Shown: positions 43,349 to 51,492 of the stretch, piece by piece
Layout: every line of letters starts with the position of its first letter
Position numbering within the stretch: the first letter of the stretch is position 1
NCBI GenBank assembly: GCA_910576775.1
Contig: CAJTJV010000017.1
Location: 1-55,810 of the forward strand
Source of the DNA: an uncultured Muribaculaceae bacterium
GTDB taxonomy: Bacteria > Bacteroidota > Bacteroidia > Bacteroidales > Muribaculaceae
Direction: 5' to 3'
DNA length: 55,810 nucleotides
The notes under the pieces: generated by a model
What the model was told of the DNA's origin: nothing
The model's database searches: none
Seen by the model: the letters and a program-made list of their open reading frames with translations, nothing else
Position numbers and translations under genes: made by a program

Positions 43349-44538
43349 CTTTTGCGTTTGAATGGTTTGTGTATGTATTGGTTGTCCTGTGCTTCCTGAC
43401 GGCGACGGCGTTCATCGTTCCAGTCGAGGTCGTTGGTGGTGCCTCCGCCGCCGGAAGATTGCACGACTGCCGGTCCAGTTAGTAGCTCGAGTATTATAGA
43501 CAATGGAATCAGACTAACTTCCGATGGTTCAGTGGGGGTACTATTGGGTAGCACTCCCTCAAAAGGACTTTCCGTTTTGGAAAACCCTTTGCCTGAATCT
43601 TGGCAGGGTGCGGTCAATTTGCCCGTACCCTCCTCAGAGTTCAACATATGGTCTTGAGAGGGGGTGAACAAAACGTTCTCCCCCACATTCGAGGTCTCTC
43701 CGAACCTTCCCTCACAGAAGCCTTTGTTGGGGGTGGACAAAACGGCCACTCCCTCAACTGGCAATGCTCCGAACTTCGCGACGAGTTTGCCATAGGTGAG
43801 TTTCTGTTTGGACAGTTTAGAACCGGCATACCTGTAACCGTCTTTGGCAAATGAAATGCCTCTGATTCCTCCCGTGGAGCGATTGATACTGAAAGATGCC
43901 TCTATCTCATGAGCCTCTAAAGCATGTTGAAATTCAGCCCACGATGATGAACTGTTTACGGCAGCGATGGCAGCCGACTTGACATCGAATCGCAACTGCT
44001 GAATTGGACGCAGCCTGTCACGATTAATCTTTTCGCCTGTCGTGTTGCCGAATGTCAGACCGTGACGAAACTTGATTTTTTTGCAGACATCAGCACTGCG
44101 TAACTGCTCATTGTATGCGGAGATTACGCTGCCGTCGATGGCGATGCGGCTATATACCAGGTGACAATGAGGATGAGCTTTATCAAAGTGCCGCGCTACG
44201 ATGTACTGGGCGTTGGTGATACCCATACCCTGCAGCCATTCATCGACGAGCTGTTCCATGTAGCGGTCGCCTTCCTCGTTATCGGGAAACAGATGGGCGT
44301 CCTCCGGCGAGAAAGAAATAGACACATGCTTTACCGGTTTACCGATGTGATGAATTTTTCCTTTGCTGTCCGGCCGTCGAAGTTGAGTGTTGAAACTGTC
44401 GGCGATCGTCTCATTGGAAACGACGCAGACACCCTGATACGACAACAGTCGTCCTCGTTTCTCATCACTCTTGATGTCGTTGGCATAGCTCACCAATCCG
44501 GTGAAATCTACGCGTTTTTTGAATTTTGCTATCATCAC
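43345..44538 (-). CDS. relaxase / mobilization nuclease
   Basis: The product (397 aa) has the relaxase three-histidine motif in ARHFDKAHPHCHLVYSRI (about 133-150) and an N-terminal segment with VDFTGLVSYANDIKSDEK, where the catalytic tyrosine is expected. It would nick oriT and pilot the strand into the recipient. The C-terminal third is low-complexity. It is of the MobP/MobB type found on Bacteroidales mobilizable elements. It overlaps the MobC gene and the tail-anchored protein gene by four bases each. Confidence 0.9.
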   Translation of the reverse strand: MMIAKFKKRVDFTGLVSYANDIKSDEKRGRLLSYQGVCVVSNETIADSFNTQLRRPDSKGKIHHIGKPVKHVSISFSPEDAHLFPDNEEGDRYMEQLVDEWLQGMGITNAQYIVARHFDKAHPHCHLVYSRIAIDGSVISAYNEQLRSADVCKKIKFRHGLTFGNTTGEKINRDRLRPIQQLRFDVKSAAIAAVNSSSSWAEFQHALEAHEIEASFSINRSTGGIRGISFAKDGYRYAGSKLSKQKLTYGKLVAKFGALPVEGVAVLSTPNKGFCEGRFGETSNVGENVLFTPSQDHMLNSEEGTGKLTAPCQDSGKGFSKTESPFEGVLPNSTPTEPSEVSLIPLSIILELLTGPAVVQSSGGGGTTNDLDWNDERRRRQEAQDNQYIHKPFKRKR

Positions 44539-44891
44539 ATTCGGAATTTGGAGAGTAACCCGAGCGTTGTGGTGAGCAGAGCTTCTACATTCTCAGCAAC
44601 CGCATCGAAGCCCATACCGTTTGCGCATCGGGCAAGTTGATTGAGATTGTTGGCGATACCCTGAAGGCTGCGGACCATCGAGTATTCCTCATCGGTCAGA
44701 GCTTTACGGATTGTTGCACCCATGACGGCACGGGTAATGAACTTGTTGAGCGAGAGCCCGGCTTCACGGGCCATGTCTTTTACAACGGCATAGTTGCCGT
44801 CGTCGAGATGCAGCTTGATTTCATTGCGGAGCCGCTGCCACTCCGGTTTAGGCTTGCGCCCGCGCTTGGATTTTGGTTTTGTCTGTATCAT
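44535..44891 (-). CDS. mobC: relaxosome accessory protein, MobC family
   Basis: The product (118 aa) starts MIQTKPKSKRGRKPKPEW, a basic tail, then a ribbon-helix-helix-like region (LSLNKFITRAVMGATI) and the MobC signature GIANNLNQLARCAN. MobC proteins bind oriT and help the relaxase open the strands. I reject the longer open frame to 45041 because its first 50 residues run through the oriT candidate and have no protein character. First gene of the three-gene mob operon. Confidence 0.88.
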   Translation of the reverse strand: MIQTKPKSKRGRKPKPEWQRLRNEIKLHLDDGNYAVVKDMAREAGLSLNKFITRAVMGATIRKALTDEEYSMVRSLQGIANNLNQLARCANGMGFDAVAENVEALLTTTLGLLSKFRM

Positions 44892-44933
44892 TGTTAATTT
44901 GGTTGGAAGTAGAAATGGAGGGGAAGTACAAAG

Positions 44934-45061
44934 GATGGAGGAGGTAAGGACAGGATGCGGAATCAGGATGATTTCAAGACCTTGGCGAATGCGGCAACCC
45001 GCAGGTTGTCGAGGCCAATTTTTATGGGACATAAAAAACAACCTTGCAATCCTCCTCCATC
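44934..45061. other. candidate origin of transfer
   Basis: Between mobC and the DnaC-like gene lies a non-coding stretch with a stem of eight pairs (44992-44999 with 45004-45011, one G-T pair) and a CGCA loop. It is framed by an 11-bp inverted repeat, GATGGAGGAGG (44934-44944) and CCTCCTCCATC (45051-45061). The position directly upstream of mobC is where oriT is found on similar elements. The nick site cannot be read. Confidence 0.5.
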
Positions 45062-45112
45062 TTCACTATCGTTTCGACTGCGGAGCATAGTTACAAATGG
45101 CTTATTCTCCGG

Positions 45113-45787
45113 CTACGGTGTCCTGTAAGTGGAGTTGGCGAAGATGACTTTGCCCATCATCTCGTTAAGGCGGTCGGCTATGCGGTCGCCGTATCTTGGC
45201 CGTATCTCCTGCGGTGTCAGGTTGGTGGTGAGGATGGTATAAAGGTGACGGTCGTAGCGTGTAGTCAGCAAATCTGTGATCGGATAAAGCACGTTGCCGT
45301 AGTCCATCACCTCAAGCGGCTCGGTGCCAAAATCGTCAATCGCAAGCATACGTTTATAACAGAGATTGCGCCACTCGTCATAATCCTCTTTGCAGACCCT
45401 CGCAAGGTCGCGGGCATTGACAATCCGGATGGTGTATCGCTCGGAGTAATAATCATCAACTTTCATTTCAAATTTGTTGAGAATTTGCTGAAAGGCTTTC
45501 ACAAAGGTTGTCTTGCCGTTGCCGCATCCGCCGCACAGCATCAGTCCGAATTTTGGGTGGATGCCTGTTAGCCACTCCGCAATCTGTTCGGTCTGCGTCA
45601 TGAGGGCTTCGCTCATTAAAAAAGTCTTGTCGCGGCGTTCTACTTCCGCCTTCACTCCGGCAAGAAGTACACGGACAGTATCGTCTTTTGAGAACGGAAG
45701 TCTAAAACGCTCCCTCGTAGTCGCTGGCCGACTGAGCTGTGATGCCAGCAGGTCGGCGAGCATCGTTGGCTGATTGATTTGTTGCAT
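45113..45787 (-). CDS. DnaC/IstB-like ATPase (helicase loader)
   Basis: The product (224 aa) is an AAA+ ATPase with Walker A GGCGNGKTT, Walker B MLAIDDFGTEP and a sensor region ILTTNLTPQEI, followed by GDRIADRLNEMMG. It resembles DnaC helicase loaders rather than transposition ATPases, since no transposase accompanies it. Its start overlaps the end of the preceding gene by 86 bases in another frame (62 if the internal ATG at 45763 is used). Together with the DnaD-like gene it forms a replication-type module. Confidence 0.85.
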   Translation of the reverse strand: MQQINQPTMLADLLASQLSRPATTRERFRLPFSKDDTVRVLLAGVKAEVERRDKTFLMSEALMTQTEQIAEWLTGIHPKFGLMLCGGCGNGKTTFVKAFQQILNKFEMKVDDYYSERYTIRIVNARDLARVCKEDYDEWRNLCYKRMLAIDDFGTEPLEVMDYGNVLYPITDLLTTRYDRHLYTILTTNLTPQEIRPRYGDRIADRLNEMMGKVIFANSTYRTP

Positions 45788-46484
45788 GGGTTGTCGGTTT
45801 AAGAGTTGTTTCGTTTTTATTGATTGGTTGTTTTTTAATCCAGTTTACGAAATATCTTCGGCAGTCATCTTCCTCCCTACCTTTCGTTCCCTGGCAACGG
45901 AGGTAGCGGAAGAAGTTGCCGAGATACGATTTCAGTTCCGGCAATTCGATTTGACAGGAGGAAGAAAGAAGGGAGATGATTTCACGGAGCCAAGGTTCGT
46001 CGTTAACCAGCAAAGTCTCAAGTTCTTCCAAATTAAGAATCTTCACATCGCCTATATTATTTGAAGAATAATTTTTATCTTTATTATTTCTATCTTCTAT
46101 ATTAAAGGGTGTCAAGCCATCCGACAAAGCAACCATCGAACCATCCTGCAAGGTTCCCGTCAATTCATTCGGCAAACATTCCGTCCAGTTATCTGTCAAG
46201 ACAAGTGAATACATAGGATGAGAGCCTTTGCCTGTTCCCTTGGAATAGGTGATGAAATTTCGCTCCCTGAGTGATTCACGGGCGTTCACGACAGTCTGTC
46301 GGGTCACTTGGATTGCGGTGCTGATTACCGAAGTGGGACACTTGAACGGCATCTGCCATCGGCGGCTGTTCGCCCGGTTGATGAGGAAGAAGTAAAGAGC
46401 AATCTCCGCTGTGGAAAATGGCTCATACTCGTTCTCTCGCCAGAACCGCTGCATGATTTCGTAGATGTTGACTCCCTTAGACAT
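45702..46484 (-). CDS. winged-helix replication-type protein (DnaD-like)
   Basis: The product (260 aa from MSKGVNIYEIMQRF) has an N-terminal winged helix (STAEIALYFFLINRANSRRW, CPTSVISTAIQVTRQTVVNARESLRERNFI), a polar linker, and a C-terminal helical part (LPELKSYLGNFFRYLRC, DDCRRYFVNWIKKQP). This plan, next to a DnaC-like loader, recalls DnaD-type initiators of plasmids and phages. The upstream part of the open frame overlaps the HTH gene and is not used. The function as an initiator is inference from architecture and neighbour. Confidence 0.7.
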   Translation of the reverse strand: MSKGVNIYEIMQRFWRENEYEPFSTAEIALYFFLINRANSRRWQMPFKCPTSVISTAIQVTRQTVVNARESLRERNFITYSKGTGKGSHPMYSLVLTDNWTECLPNELTGTLQDGSMVALSDGLTPFNIEDRNNKDKNYSSNNIGDVKILNLEELETLLVNDEPWLREIISLLSSSCQIELPELKSYLGNFFRYLRCQGTKGREEDDCRRYFVNWIKKQPINKNETTLKPTTHATNQSANDARRPAGITAQSASDYEGAF

Positions 46485-46713
46485 GGTTGCCGGACTTGCG
46501 TAGATACTCGTTAGCGCGCTCCCGAATTTCATCCTGAGATGAAATTCGGACACTGGTAAGATAGGCATCGAGGTCTGCGGGATCAAAGTAGCAGAGTTTA
46601 CCATTGGGCTTATACATGGGGATAATACGGTTCATCATCATCTTACGGAGAAAGGATAGCGAGATGCCGAGATACTGCGCAGCTTCCTTAGAGGTGAGAA
46701 GTTTTCTTTGCAT
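46477..46713 (-). CDS. excisionase-like HTH protein
   Basis: The 78-residue product is a MerR-like winged helix: LLTSKEAAQYLGISLSFLRKMMMNRIIPMYKPNGKLCYFDPADLDAYL. This is the usual form of Xis/helix-turn-helix 17 proteins on Bacteroidales elements. It could bend DNA for excision or control the downstream replication genes, whose first start codon it overlaps by eight bases. Confidence 0.82.
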   Translation of the reverse strand: MQRKLLTSKEAAQYLGISLSFLRKMMMNRIIPMYKPNGKLCYFDPADLDAYLTSVRISSQDEIRERANEYLRKSGNHV

Positions 46714-46849
46714 ATTGTAGTGTCAGATTTTCGTAGATACTTTTGGAAATACCCGGATACTCTTGGCATGCATTGAGTACCTTTCGTTTCCGTTGCAAAA
46801 TTACTGCCTTCTCAATGTGACGCCATGTTGGCTGGTTGTGTCGAAACAT

Positions 46850-46898
46850 AAAAAAAGTAAACGCACTATATGCTGTATTACAGCGATATAATGCGTTT
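46850..46898 (-). terminator. terminator of the two right-end genes
   Basis: On the minus strand AAACGCA / TGCGTTT (46892-46898 with 46859-46865) enclose a partly paired AT-rich middle, followed by ACTTTTTTT. It lies about 40 bases past the stop of the 136-residue gene and separates that pair from the excisionase-replication operon. The rest of 46714-46938 holds nothing I can call. Confidence 0.7.
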
Positions 46899-46938
46899 TG
46901 AGTTTTAGGAATCGGATTCTGTTGTGTTGAAGCTGTGA

Positions 46939-47349
46939 TTAACATGGGGCGCGTTTCATCTCTTCCCAGATTCTGATGGCGTTATCCATGTTTTCACGAA
47001 ATTCTATGTTAGCCGGGACAGCGCTTCTTGCATCGTCAAGTCGATGGCTTTTATAGTAGGTCTGACTTATGCCACAGCGTTTCAAGAACAGAGTTGACCA
47101 TTCCTTGCCAAGTGCAGATAGGGAGATTAATTTCTCCACAGCATACACCATATAACATATATGAAGCTGCTTGAATTTTATAAGCTGAAAGAAATCTTGT
47201 TCAGACCTAAGATTCATGTGGAAACTGAACATTATAGGAGTGGTAAATTCAAACAGAACTTCGTTACAGGCATCATAAAGACAGTTGCATAGCTTCGCCG
47301 ATACGGTATCGCGAAACTGCTCGGCATCTTTCATCAAAATTTTCTTCAT
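46939..47349 (-). CDS. unknown protein (136 aa) at the right end of the element
   Basis: The product is predicted helical and soluble, with four cysteines (KLCNCLYDACNEV, LKRCGIS) in no clear metal pattern, and a C-terminal IRIWEEMKRA helix. GISQTYYKSHRLDDA looks like a short DNA-binding-like turn but this is weak. It overlaps the upstream gene by four bases (ATGA) and is followed by a terminator. No family recognised. Confidence 0.6.
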   Translation of the reverse strand: MKKILMKDAEQFRDTVSAKLCNCLYDACNEVLFEFTTPIMFSFHMNLRSEQDFFQLIKFKQLHICYMVYAVEKLISLSALGKEWSTLFLKRCGISQTYYKSHRLDDARSAVPANIEFRENMDNAIRIWEEMKRAPC

Positions 47350-47954
47350 GAGCCGCCCTCCCTGATTCGTTTGATGTCTGTAAGTATCGCGCTCACTATG
47401 TCACGATAACGGACAATGACTGCCTCCAGAAAATCGGCTCTGAACCGGAATACAAGTGCGCTCTCCTTGTTGGCCTGCTCATATTCGGTGTATAATTCCC
47501 GAACCGTCTTTTGCCGTTCATCATGTTCTGCTTTGACTTCTTCGCAACGTTTCTCTGCCTCTATGTATTCCTGGGAATCGAGATCTAGGTAATCAAGCCG
47601 ATTATTAAGTCGGCAGTTGTCTCTCCAATATGCAGTCAACTCTTTCTCGGCTTTCTGATACCTATTATAAAAGGTGCGTGGGTAGTTTTGTGCGATAGCC
47701 TTGAAATCAACCCCCTTCAGCATTGGCATACCGACACTCAAAAATCGCCATGATTCCTCTTTGAGTTTCATGACGGACTTTTCCAAAGCATCAATATCGT
47801 ATGCTGCCATCTCCTCAGCTTCATCAATCAGATTATTCGGTTCCGGCATCTCATCATAAAGTTTCACGATGGACAATGCGTTCTCAAAGGACATTTCGTG
47901 TCCTTCGATGGTTTTATTGATGGTGATGAGGTTTTGAACAAGCTCGTTTATCAT
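47346..47954 (-). CDS. unknown coiled-coil protein (202 aa) at the right end of the element
   Basis: From MINELVQNLITINKTIEGHEM the product is helical with a long charged coiled coil (about 100-165, RYQKAEKELTAYWRD, YIEAEKRCEEVKAEHDERQKTVRELYTEYEQ). No catalytic motif is seen. The open frame goes to 48029 with a TTG start, but those 25 residues are low-complexity and I prefer the ATG. It is coupled to the 136-residue gene, and both lie just inside attR, where directionality or regulation genes often sit. Confidence 0.6.
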   Translation of the reverse strand: MINELVQNLITINKTIEGHEMSFENALSIVKLYDEMPEPNNLIDEAEEMAAYDIDALEKSVMKLKEESWRFLSVGMPMLKGVDFKAIAQNYPRTFYNRYQKAEKELTAYWRDNCRLNNRLDYLDLDSQEYIEAEKRCEEVKAEHDERQKTVRELYTEYEQANKESALVFRFRADFLEAVIVRYRDIVSAILTDIKRIREGGS

Positions 47955-48048
47955 GGGGGATGTGTTTGAGGGAGGTTGCAATTTGTCCTTAGAATTAGAA
48001 CAGCATGAGTTCTCTTTGGTTCTCTTCAACAGTACACCTTTTTATCGT

Positions 48049-48069
48049 TTTGGCTACCCTTTGGCTACC
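48049..48069 (+). repeat. right pair of probable integrase arm sites
   Basis: TTTGGCTACC occurs at 48049-48058 and 48060-48069, the same 21-base block and orientation as at 29611-29631. It is 48 bases from the attR core. Confidence 0.7.
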
Positions 48070-48081
48070 CGATTTTATAGA

Positions 48082-48113
48082 AATAGCTGATAATCAAGTG
48101 ATTATCAGCTATT
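48082..48113 (-). terminator. long palindrome serving as tRNA-Thr terminator
   Basis: AATAGCTGATAATCA (48082-48096) and TGATTATCAGCTATT (48099-48113) are perfect 15-base inverted copies. They lie five bases past the tRNA-Thr 3' end on the minus strand, inside the element, and can replace the terminator that integration moved to 29431-29469. The T-run is weak (TTTCTAT). Confidence 0.65.
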
Positions 48114-48116
48114 CTA

Positions 48117-48131
48117 TGAGCCGCGAGTGGG
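48117..48131. repeat. attR core within tRNA-Thr
   Basis: TGAGCCGCGAGTGGG, identical to 29473-29487. It covers the discriminator, the 3' acceptor strand and the 3' T-stem of the tRNA, so the gene stays intact after integration. Confidence 0.85.
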
Positions 48132-48191
48132 ACTCGAACCCACGACCTTTTCGTTACGAATGAAATGCTCTACCAACTGAGCTATTGCGGC
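48119..48191 (-). tRNA. tRNA-Thr(CGT), integration target
   Basis: The 73-base gene folds into a standard cloverleaf: D arm GCTC/GAGC, anticodon loop TTCGTAA (anticodon CGT, reading ACG) and T arm GTGGG/CCCAC. Two A-C mismatches are present, at pairs 6-67 and 31-39. CCA is not encoded. Confidence 0.9.
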
Positions 48192-48261
48192 AAATCCGTT
48201 TTATTTCATTGCAAAATTAGCTATTTTTTTAGTAATGGCAAAGGATTGCACTAAAAATTGT

Positions 48262-50061
48262 TCAGTCATCGCAATAATGCCGCAGGACGGCTCGATATGA
48301 ATTGAATATTTTACTCTTAGACACAAATCCTATATATCTGCCGTTTTCTACCACAGGCAAATTCCATGCACCGGTCTTATCAAAAGTTTTCATTACATCA
48401 TCCATGCTTTGTCCTACCTCAATTTTCGCCGGAGGGATAGACATAAATGTGCTTACCCGCATGCGTCGGTAAAGGTCGGGGCGGAACATGATATTGCGTA
48501 TTTCATCAAGAAGCACAACCCCCATAAGTTCATAACGCTCGTTGATAACCGGAAATAGATTTCGTTTACTCTTGGCAATCACATCGACCATTTCTTTAAG
48601 TGTCATTTCCGGATATACGGGAAGAAAATCCTTCTCTATCACGTTGTCGATTTTCAAGAGTGTCAGCACTGCCTTGTCTTTGCCATGTGTAAGAAGCTCG
48701 CCACGCTTTGCAAGACGCATTGTATATATCGAATATGGCTCGAACACTTTTATTGTGCCGTAGGAGATCGTACTTACTATAAGAAGCGGAAGGAACAAAT
48801 CGTAGCCGCCTGTTAGCTCGGCAGTAAGGAAGATTGCCATCAGCGGAGCGTGCATCACTCCGCTCATCACTCCGGCCATTCCCATAAGCGCGAAATTCTT
48901 AGTCGACAGCTCCACCCATCCGAGATAATTTGCCATGAAGGCGAACAGAAAACCTGTCATACAACCGACATAGAGCGACGGCGCGAACGTGCCGCCAACA
49001 CCTCCGGCACCGTTAGTCGATGACGTGGCAAACGCCTTGCTCAGTATTATAAGACCTATAAATAGCGCCAGAAACCAGAATGAATCACGGTCGCCATAGA
49101 ACAACGAGCCATTGACAATCGACGACGTATCGCCGGCAAGCAGGCCGGTTATTGCGCCGTATCCTTCCCCGTAGAGCGGAGGGAAGATGAACACAAGACC
49201 AGAAAGGATTATACAACCGACAACGGTTTTGAACCATCGGTTTTTAAAGCGTCCGAAGAATCCCTCCATCATATTCATCGCCCTGGTAAAATATAGCGAC
49301 GAGAATCCGCATATCAGTCCGAGCATTATTACATACGGAATACGCGATGTATAAAACTCTTCGGTCTGAGCGAAGAAAAATTCGAATTCATAACCTGTAT
49401 ATACGTATGCAAGCGTAGTACTTGTAATGGACGCGATAAGCAAGGGCATCACCGACACTGCCGTCAGGTCGAGCATCAGTACCTCAAGAGTGAAAAGCAT
49501 GCCGGCTATGGGTGCCTTGAAAATCCCGGCAATGCCGGCCGCAGCACCGCAACCAACGAGTATCATCAGAATACGCGGCGACATACGGAACACTCGCCCA
49601 AGATTGGAGCCTATTGCAGCACCTGTATAAACTATAGGACCCTCGGCTCCAACCGATCCGCCAAAACCGATAGTAACAGAACTGGCAAGTACCGATGTGT
49701 AAATATTATGTCTTTTCAATCGGCTTTTATTCTGCGATATGGCATATAGTACACGGGTAACACCATGGCTTATATCGTCACGTACGATATATCGCACATA
49801 CAATGCCGTTATAATAACACCAATTGCCGGAAGGAGGATGTATAAGTAGTTTCCTTCCTCGGGATTGACAGTCGATGTAAGAGCGGAAGAAATTGTATGA
49901 ATCAGAAATTTGAGCACAAGAGCCGCAATACCGCTCAGGATTCCTACAAGAAGTGCAAGGAAAAGGACAAAATTCTTTTCCTTTATATGCTTTTCCCTCC
50001 AGATAAGAAAACGGAAAAACACCTCCTTCAGTTTATTCGAGTTTTGCTGGATTTCAGTCAT
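48262..50061 (-). CDS. ClC family chloride channel/antiporter with CBS domains
   Basis: The product (599 aa) has the ClC membrane core (selectivity segments GFGGSVGAEGPIVYTG with the gating glutamate, and GGVGGTFAPSLYVG) at residues 30-440 and two C-terminal CBS domains (about 465-590). It moves chloride, perhaps in exchange for protons, across the inner membrane; the CBS pair may sense nucleotides. Its start codon directly abuts the stop of the glycosylphosphotransferase gene, so the two are co-transcribed. Confidence 0.94.
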   Translation of the reverse strand: MTEIQQNSNKLKEVFFRFLIWREKHIKEKNFVLFLALLVGILSGIAALVLKFLIHTISSALTSTVNPEEGNYLYILLPAIGVIITALYVRYIVRDDISHGVTRVLYAISQNKSRLKRHNIYTSVLASSVTIGFGGSVGAEGPIVYTGAAIGSNLGRVFRMSPRILMILVGCGAAAGIAGIFKAPIAGMLFTLEVLMLDLTAVSVMPLLIASITSTTLAYVYTGYEFEFFFAQTEEFYTSRIPYVIMLGLICGFSSLYFTRAMNMMEGFFGRFKNRWFKTVVGCIILSGLVFIFPPLYGEGYGAITGLLAGDTSSIVNGSLFYGDRDSFWFLALFIGLIILSKAFATSSTNGAGGVGGTFAPSLYVGCMTGFLFAFMANYLGWVELSTKNFALMGMAGVMSGVMHAPLMAIFLTAELTGGYDLFLPLLIVSTISYGTIKVFEPYSIYTMRLAKRGELLTHGKDKAVLTLLKIDNVIEKDFLPVYPEMTLKEMVDVIAKSKRNLFPVINERYELMGVVLLDEIRNIMFRPDLYRRMRVSTFMSIPPAKIEVGQSMDDVMKTFDKTGAWNLPVVENGRYIGFVSKSKIFNSYRAVLRHYCDD

Positions 50062-51486
50062 TTACAAACCTTTTCCTGTCAGAATTGTACTGATAGTATA
50101 AAACATGATTTTAATATCTACGGCCAGAGAAACATTCTCAATATAAAGAAGGTCGTATTCAAGACGCTCAACCATCTGATCCACATTAGAAGCGTAGCCG
50201 TATTTCACCATTCCCCAGGACGTTATACCGGGGCGAACCTGATGGATAAGACTATATGCCGGATGCCGCATCATTATCTGTTTTACATAGAATTCCCGCT
50301 CCGGACGCGGACCGACAAGCGACATATCTCCTTTTAGAACATTCCAGAACTGCGGTAATTCATCTATACGGTATTTTCGCATGAAATGTCCCATCTTCGT
50401 CACCCTGCCGTCGTTTTCTTTCGCCAGAACAGGCCCATTAGGCTCGGCGTCCGCAATCATGGTGCGGAACTTATATATAACAAACGGTTTCTTATGAAAG
50501 CCGATGCGGGTCTGTCTGTAGAAAACCGGGCCATTTGAATCACGCTTCACTGCAATAGCGACGGCAACAAATACCGGTGATAAAATGACAAGCGCAATTG
50601 AGGATATTACAATATCGGCAAGACGCTTGCAATTTACTGCGGCCGGTGATATATTGGCATTGGTGATATCCACTACCGGTTCATTGACAACTGATGATAC
50701 CCGTGGACGAACAGATATCAGACTATGAATATCGGGAGTGACAAATAACGGTCTGTCAAGAGGATAAAGTTCTGTAATAATATCAACGGTACGCGCAAGC
50801 CCCTTCGGCGACGGAAGAACAATCAGAGCGAGGGCATTGAGCTTGCGGCACACACACTGCAATGATTCTCCCCTATAGACAGGCAGCCCTGCAAAAGTAT
50901 CTCCATAAATAAGATTATCCGTATCGATACAACCTATAATTTTGAGTCCTGAACGCGCCGAACTTTTCCTAATCTTTTCAAGACGCGCCAGACTCGAATC
51001 TGAGGCACCGACAACGTATGTATCTATAACATAATCGCCTCGGCGGACACGGCGGGCATTGCTGTTAAGAATAATCATCCTTACAATATATGTAGGAACA
51101 GAAAGCGACAGGAAAAGAAGACCCATCAACTCGTAGTTCGTAACCCGCTCGGCAATATTATCATTGACAAGTGCGACAAAGAACACTATCAGCATCACAA
51201 GAAACGACGCCACGAATGTGGTTGTTGTCTCGTCAAGCCGCGACTTATAAAGTGTGTTGGAGCGGTTATAGGAGCCCCACAAGGTGTAAAAGGCAACCAT
51301 AAGCAACGGGACAATACACTGCTCTATTACTAATGTCCTCTCAAAAAGAAAATCGACTAAGGTTGCTGGGCGGGAAAGTGGAGGAATAAGGAAGAAACGA
51401 CCGATATTAAAAAGGAAAAAGCCAACATTAGCCGTTATAAAATCGGCCAACGCATAGACGATCCTCTGTCGGTTAAGTTCAGTCAT
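50062..51486 (-). CDS. polyprenyl-phosphate glycosylphosphotransferase (WcaJ-like)
   Basis: The 474-residue product has four N-terminal membrane helices, a nucleotide-binding-like middle (YVVGASDSSLARLEKIRKSS) and a C-terminal sugar transferase domain (KRLADIVISSIALVILSP, YKFRTMIADAEPNGPVLA, RKYRIDELPQFWNVLKGDMSLVGPRPERE). It transfers a sugar phosphate to undecaprenyl phosphate, the first step in making an exopolysaccharide, capsule or O-antigen unit. No other polysaccharide gene is next to it, so it may serve a locus elsewhere. Confidence 0.9.
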   Translation of the reverse strand: MTELNRQRIVYALADFITANVGFFLFNIGRFFLIPPLSRPATLVDFLFERTLVIEQCIVPLLMVAFYTLWGSYNRSNTLYKSRLDETTTTFVASFLVMLIVFFVALVNDNIAERVTNYELMGLLFLSLSVPTYIVRMIILNSNARRVRRGDYVIDTYVVGASDSSLARLEKIRKSSARSGLKIIGCIDTDNLIYGDTFAGLPVYRGESLQCVCRKLNALALIVLPSPKGLARTVDIITELYPLDRPLFVTPDIHSLISVRPRVSSVVNEPVVDITNANISPAAVNCKRLADIVISSIALVILSPVFVAVAIAVKRDSNGPVFYRQTRIGFHKKPFVIYKFRTMIADAEPNGPVLAKENDGRVTKMGHFMRKYRIDELPQFWNVLKGDMSLVGPRPEREFYVKQIMMRHPAYSLIHQVRPGITSWGMVKYGYASNVDQMVERLEYDLLYIENVSLAVDIKIMFYTISTILTGKGL

Positions 51487-51492
51487 TAATAC

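Larger units (their letters stand above)
29473..48131. mobile_element. integrative mobilizable element in tRNA-Thr, about 18.7 kb
   Basis: The ends are 15-bp direct repeats (TGAGCCGCGAGTGGG), the right copy lying in the 3' end of an intact tRNA-Thr. Just inside each end are paired decamers TTTGGCTACC. A tyrosine integrase lies at the left end. A mob operon, a candidate oriT, a DnaC/DnaD-like pair and an excisionase-like gene lie at the right. No type IV secretion genes are present, so transfer would need a helper. The middle carries defence-type cargo of lower GC content than the mob half or the host. Confidence 0.88.

Noticed and set aside
44892..45041. N-terminal extension of MobC
   Set aside because: The 50 extra residues cover the oriT candidate hairpin and have no conserved character; MIQTKPKS is a typical MobC start.
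45113..45787. IstB of an insertion sequence
   Set aside because: No IstA transposase or terminal inverted repeats are nearby; the DnaD-like neighbour favours a DnaC-type helicase loader.
46688..46945. 85-residue frame upstream of the excisionase-like gene
   Set aside because: It overlaps the excisionase start and runs through a terminator palindrome; composition is not protein-like.
29473..48131. Prophage
   Set aside because: No capsid, terminase, portal, tail or lysis genes; mob genes and oriT-like structure indicate a mobilizable element.
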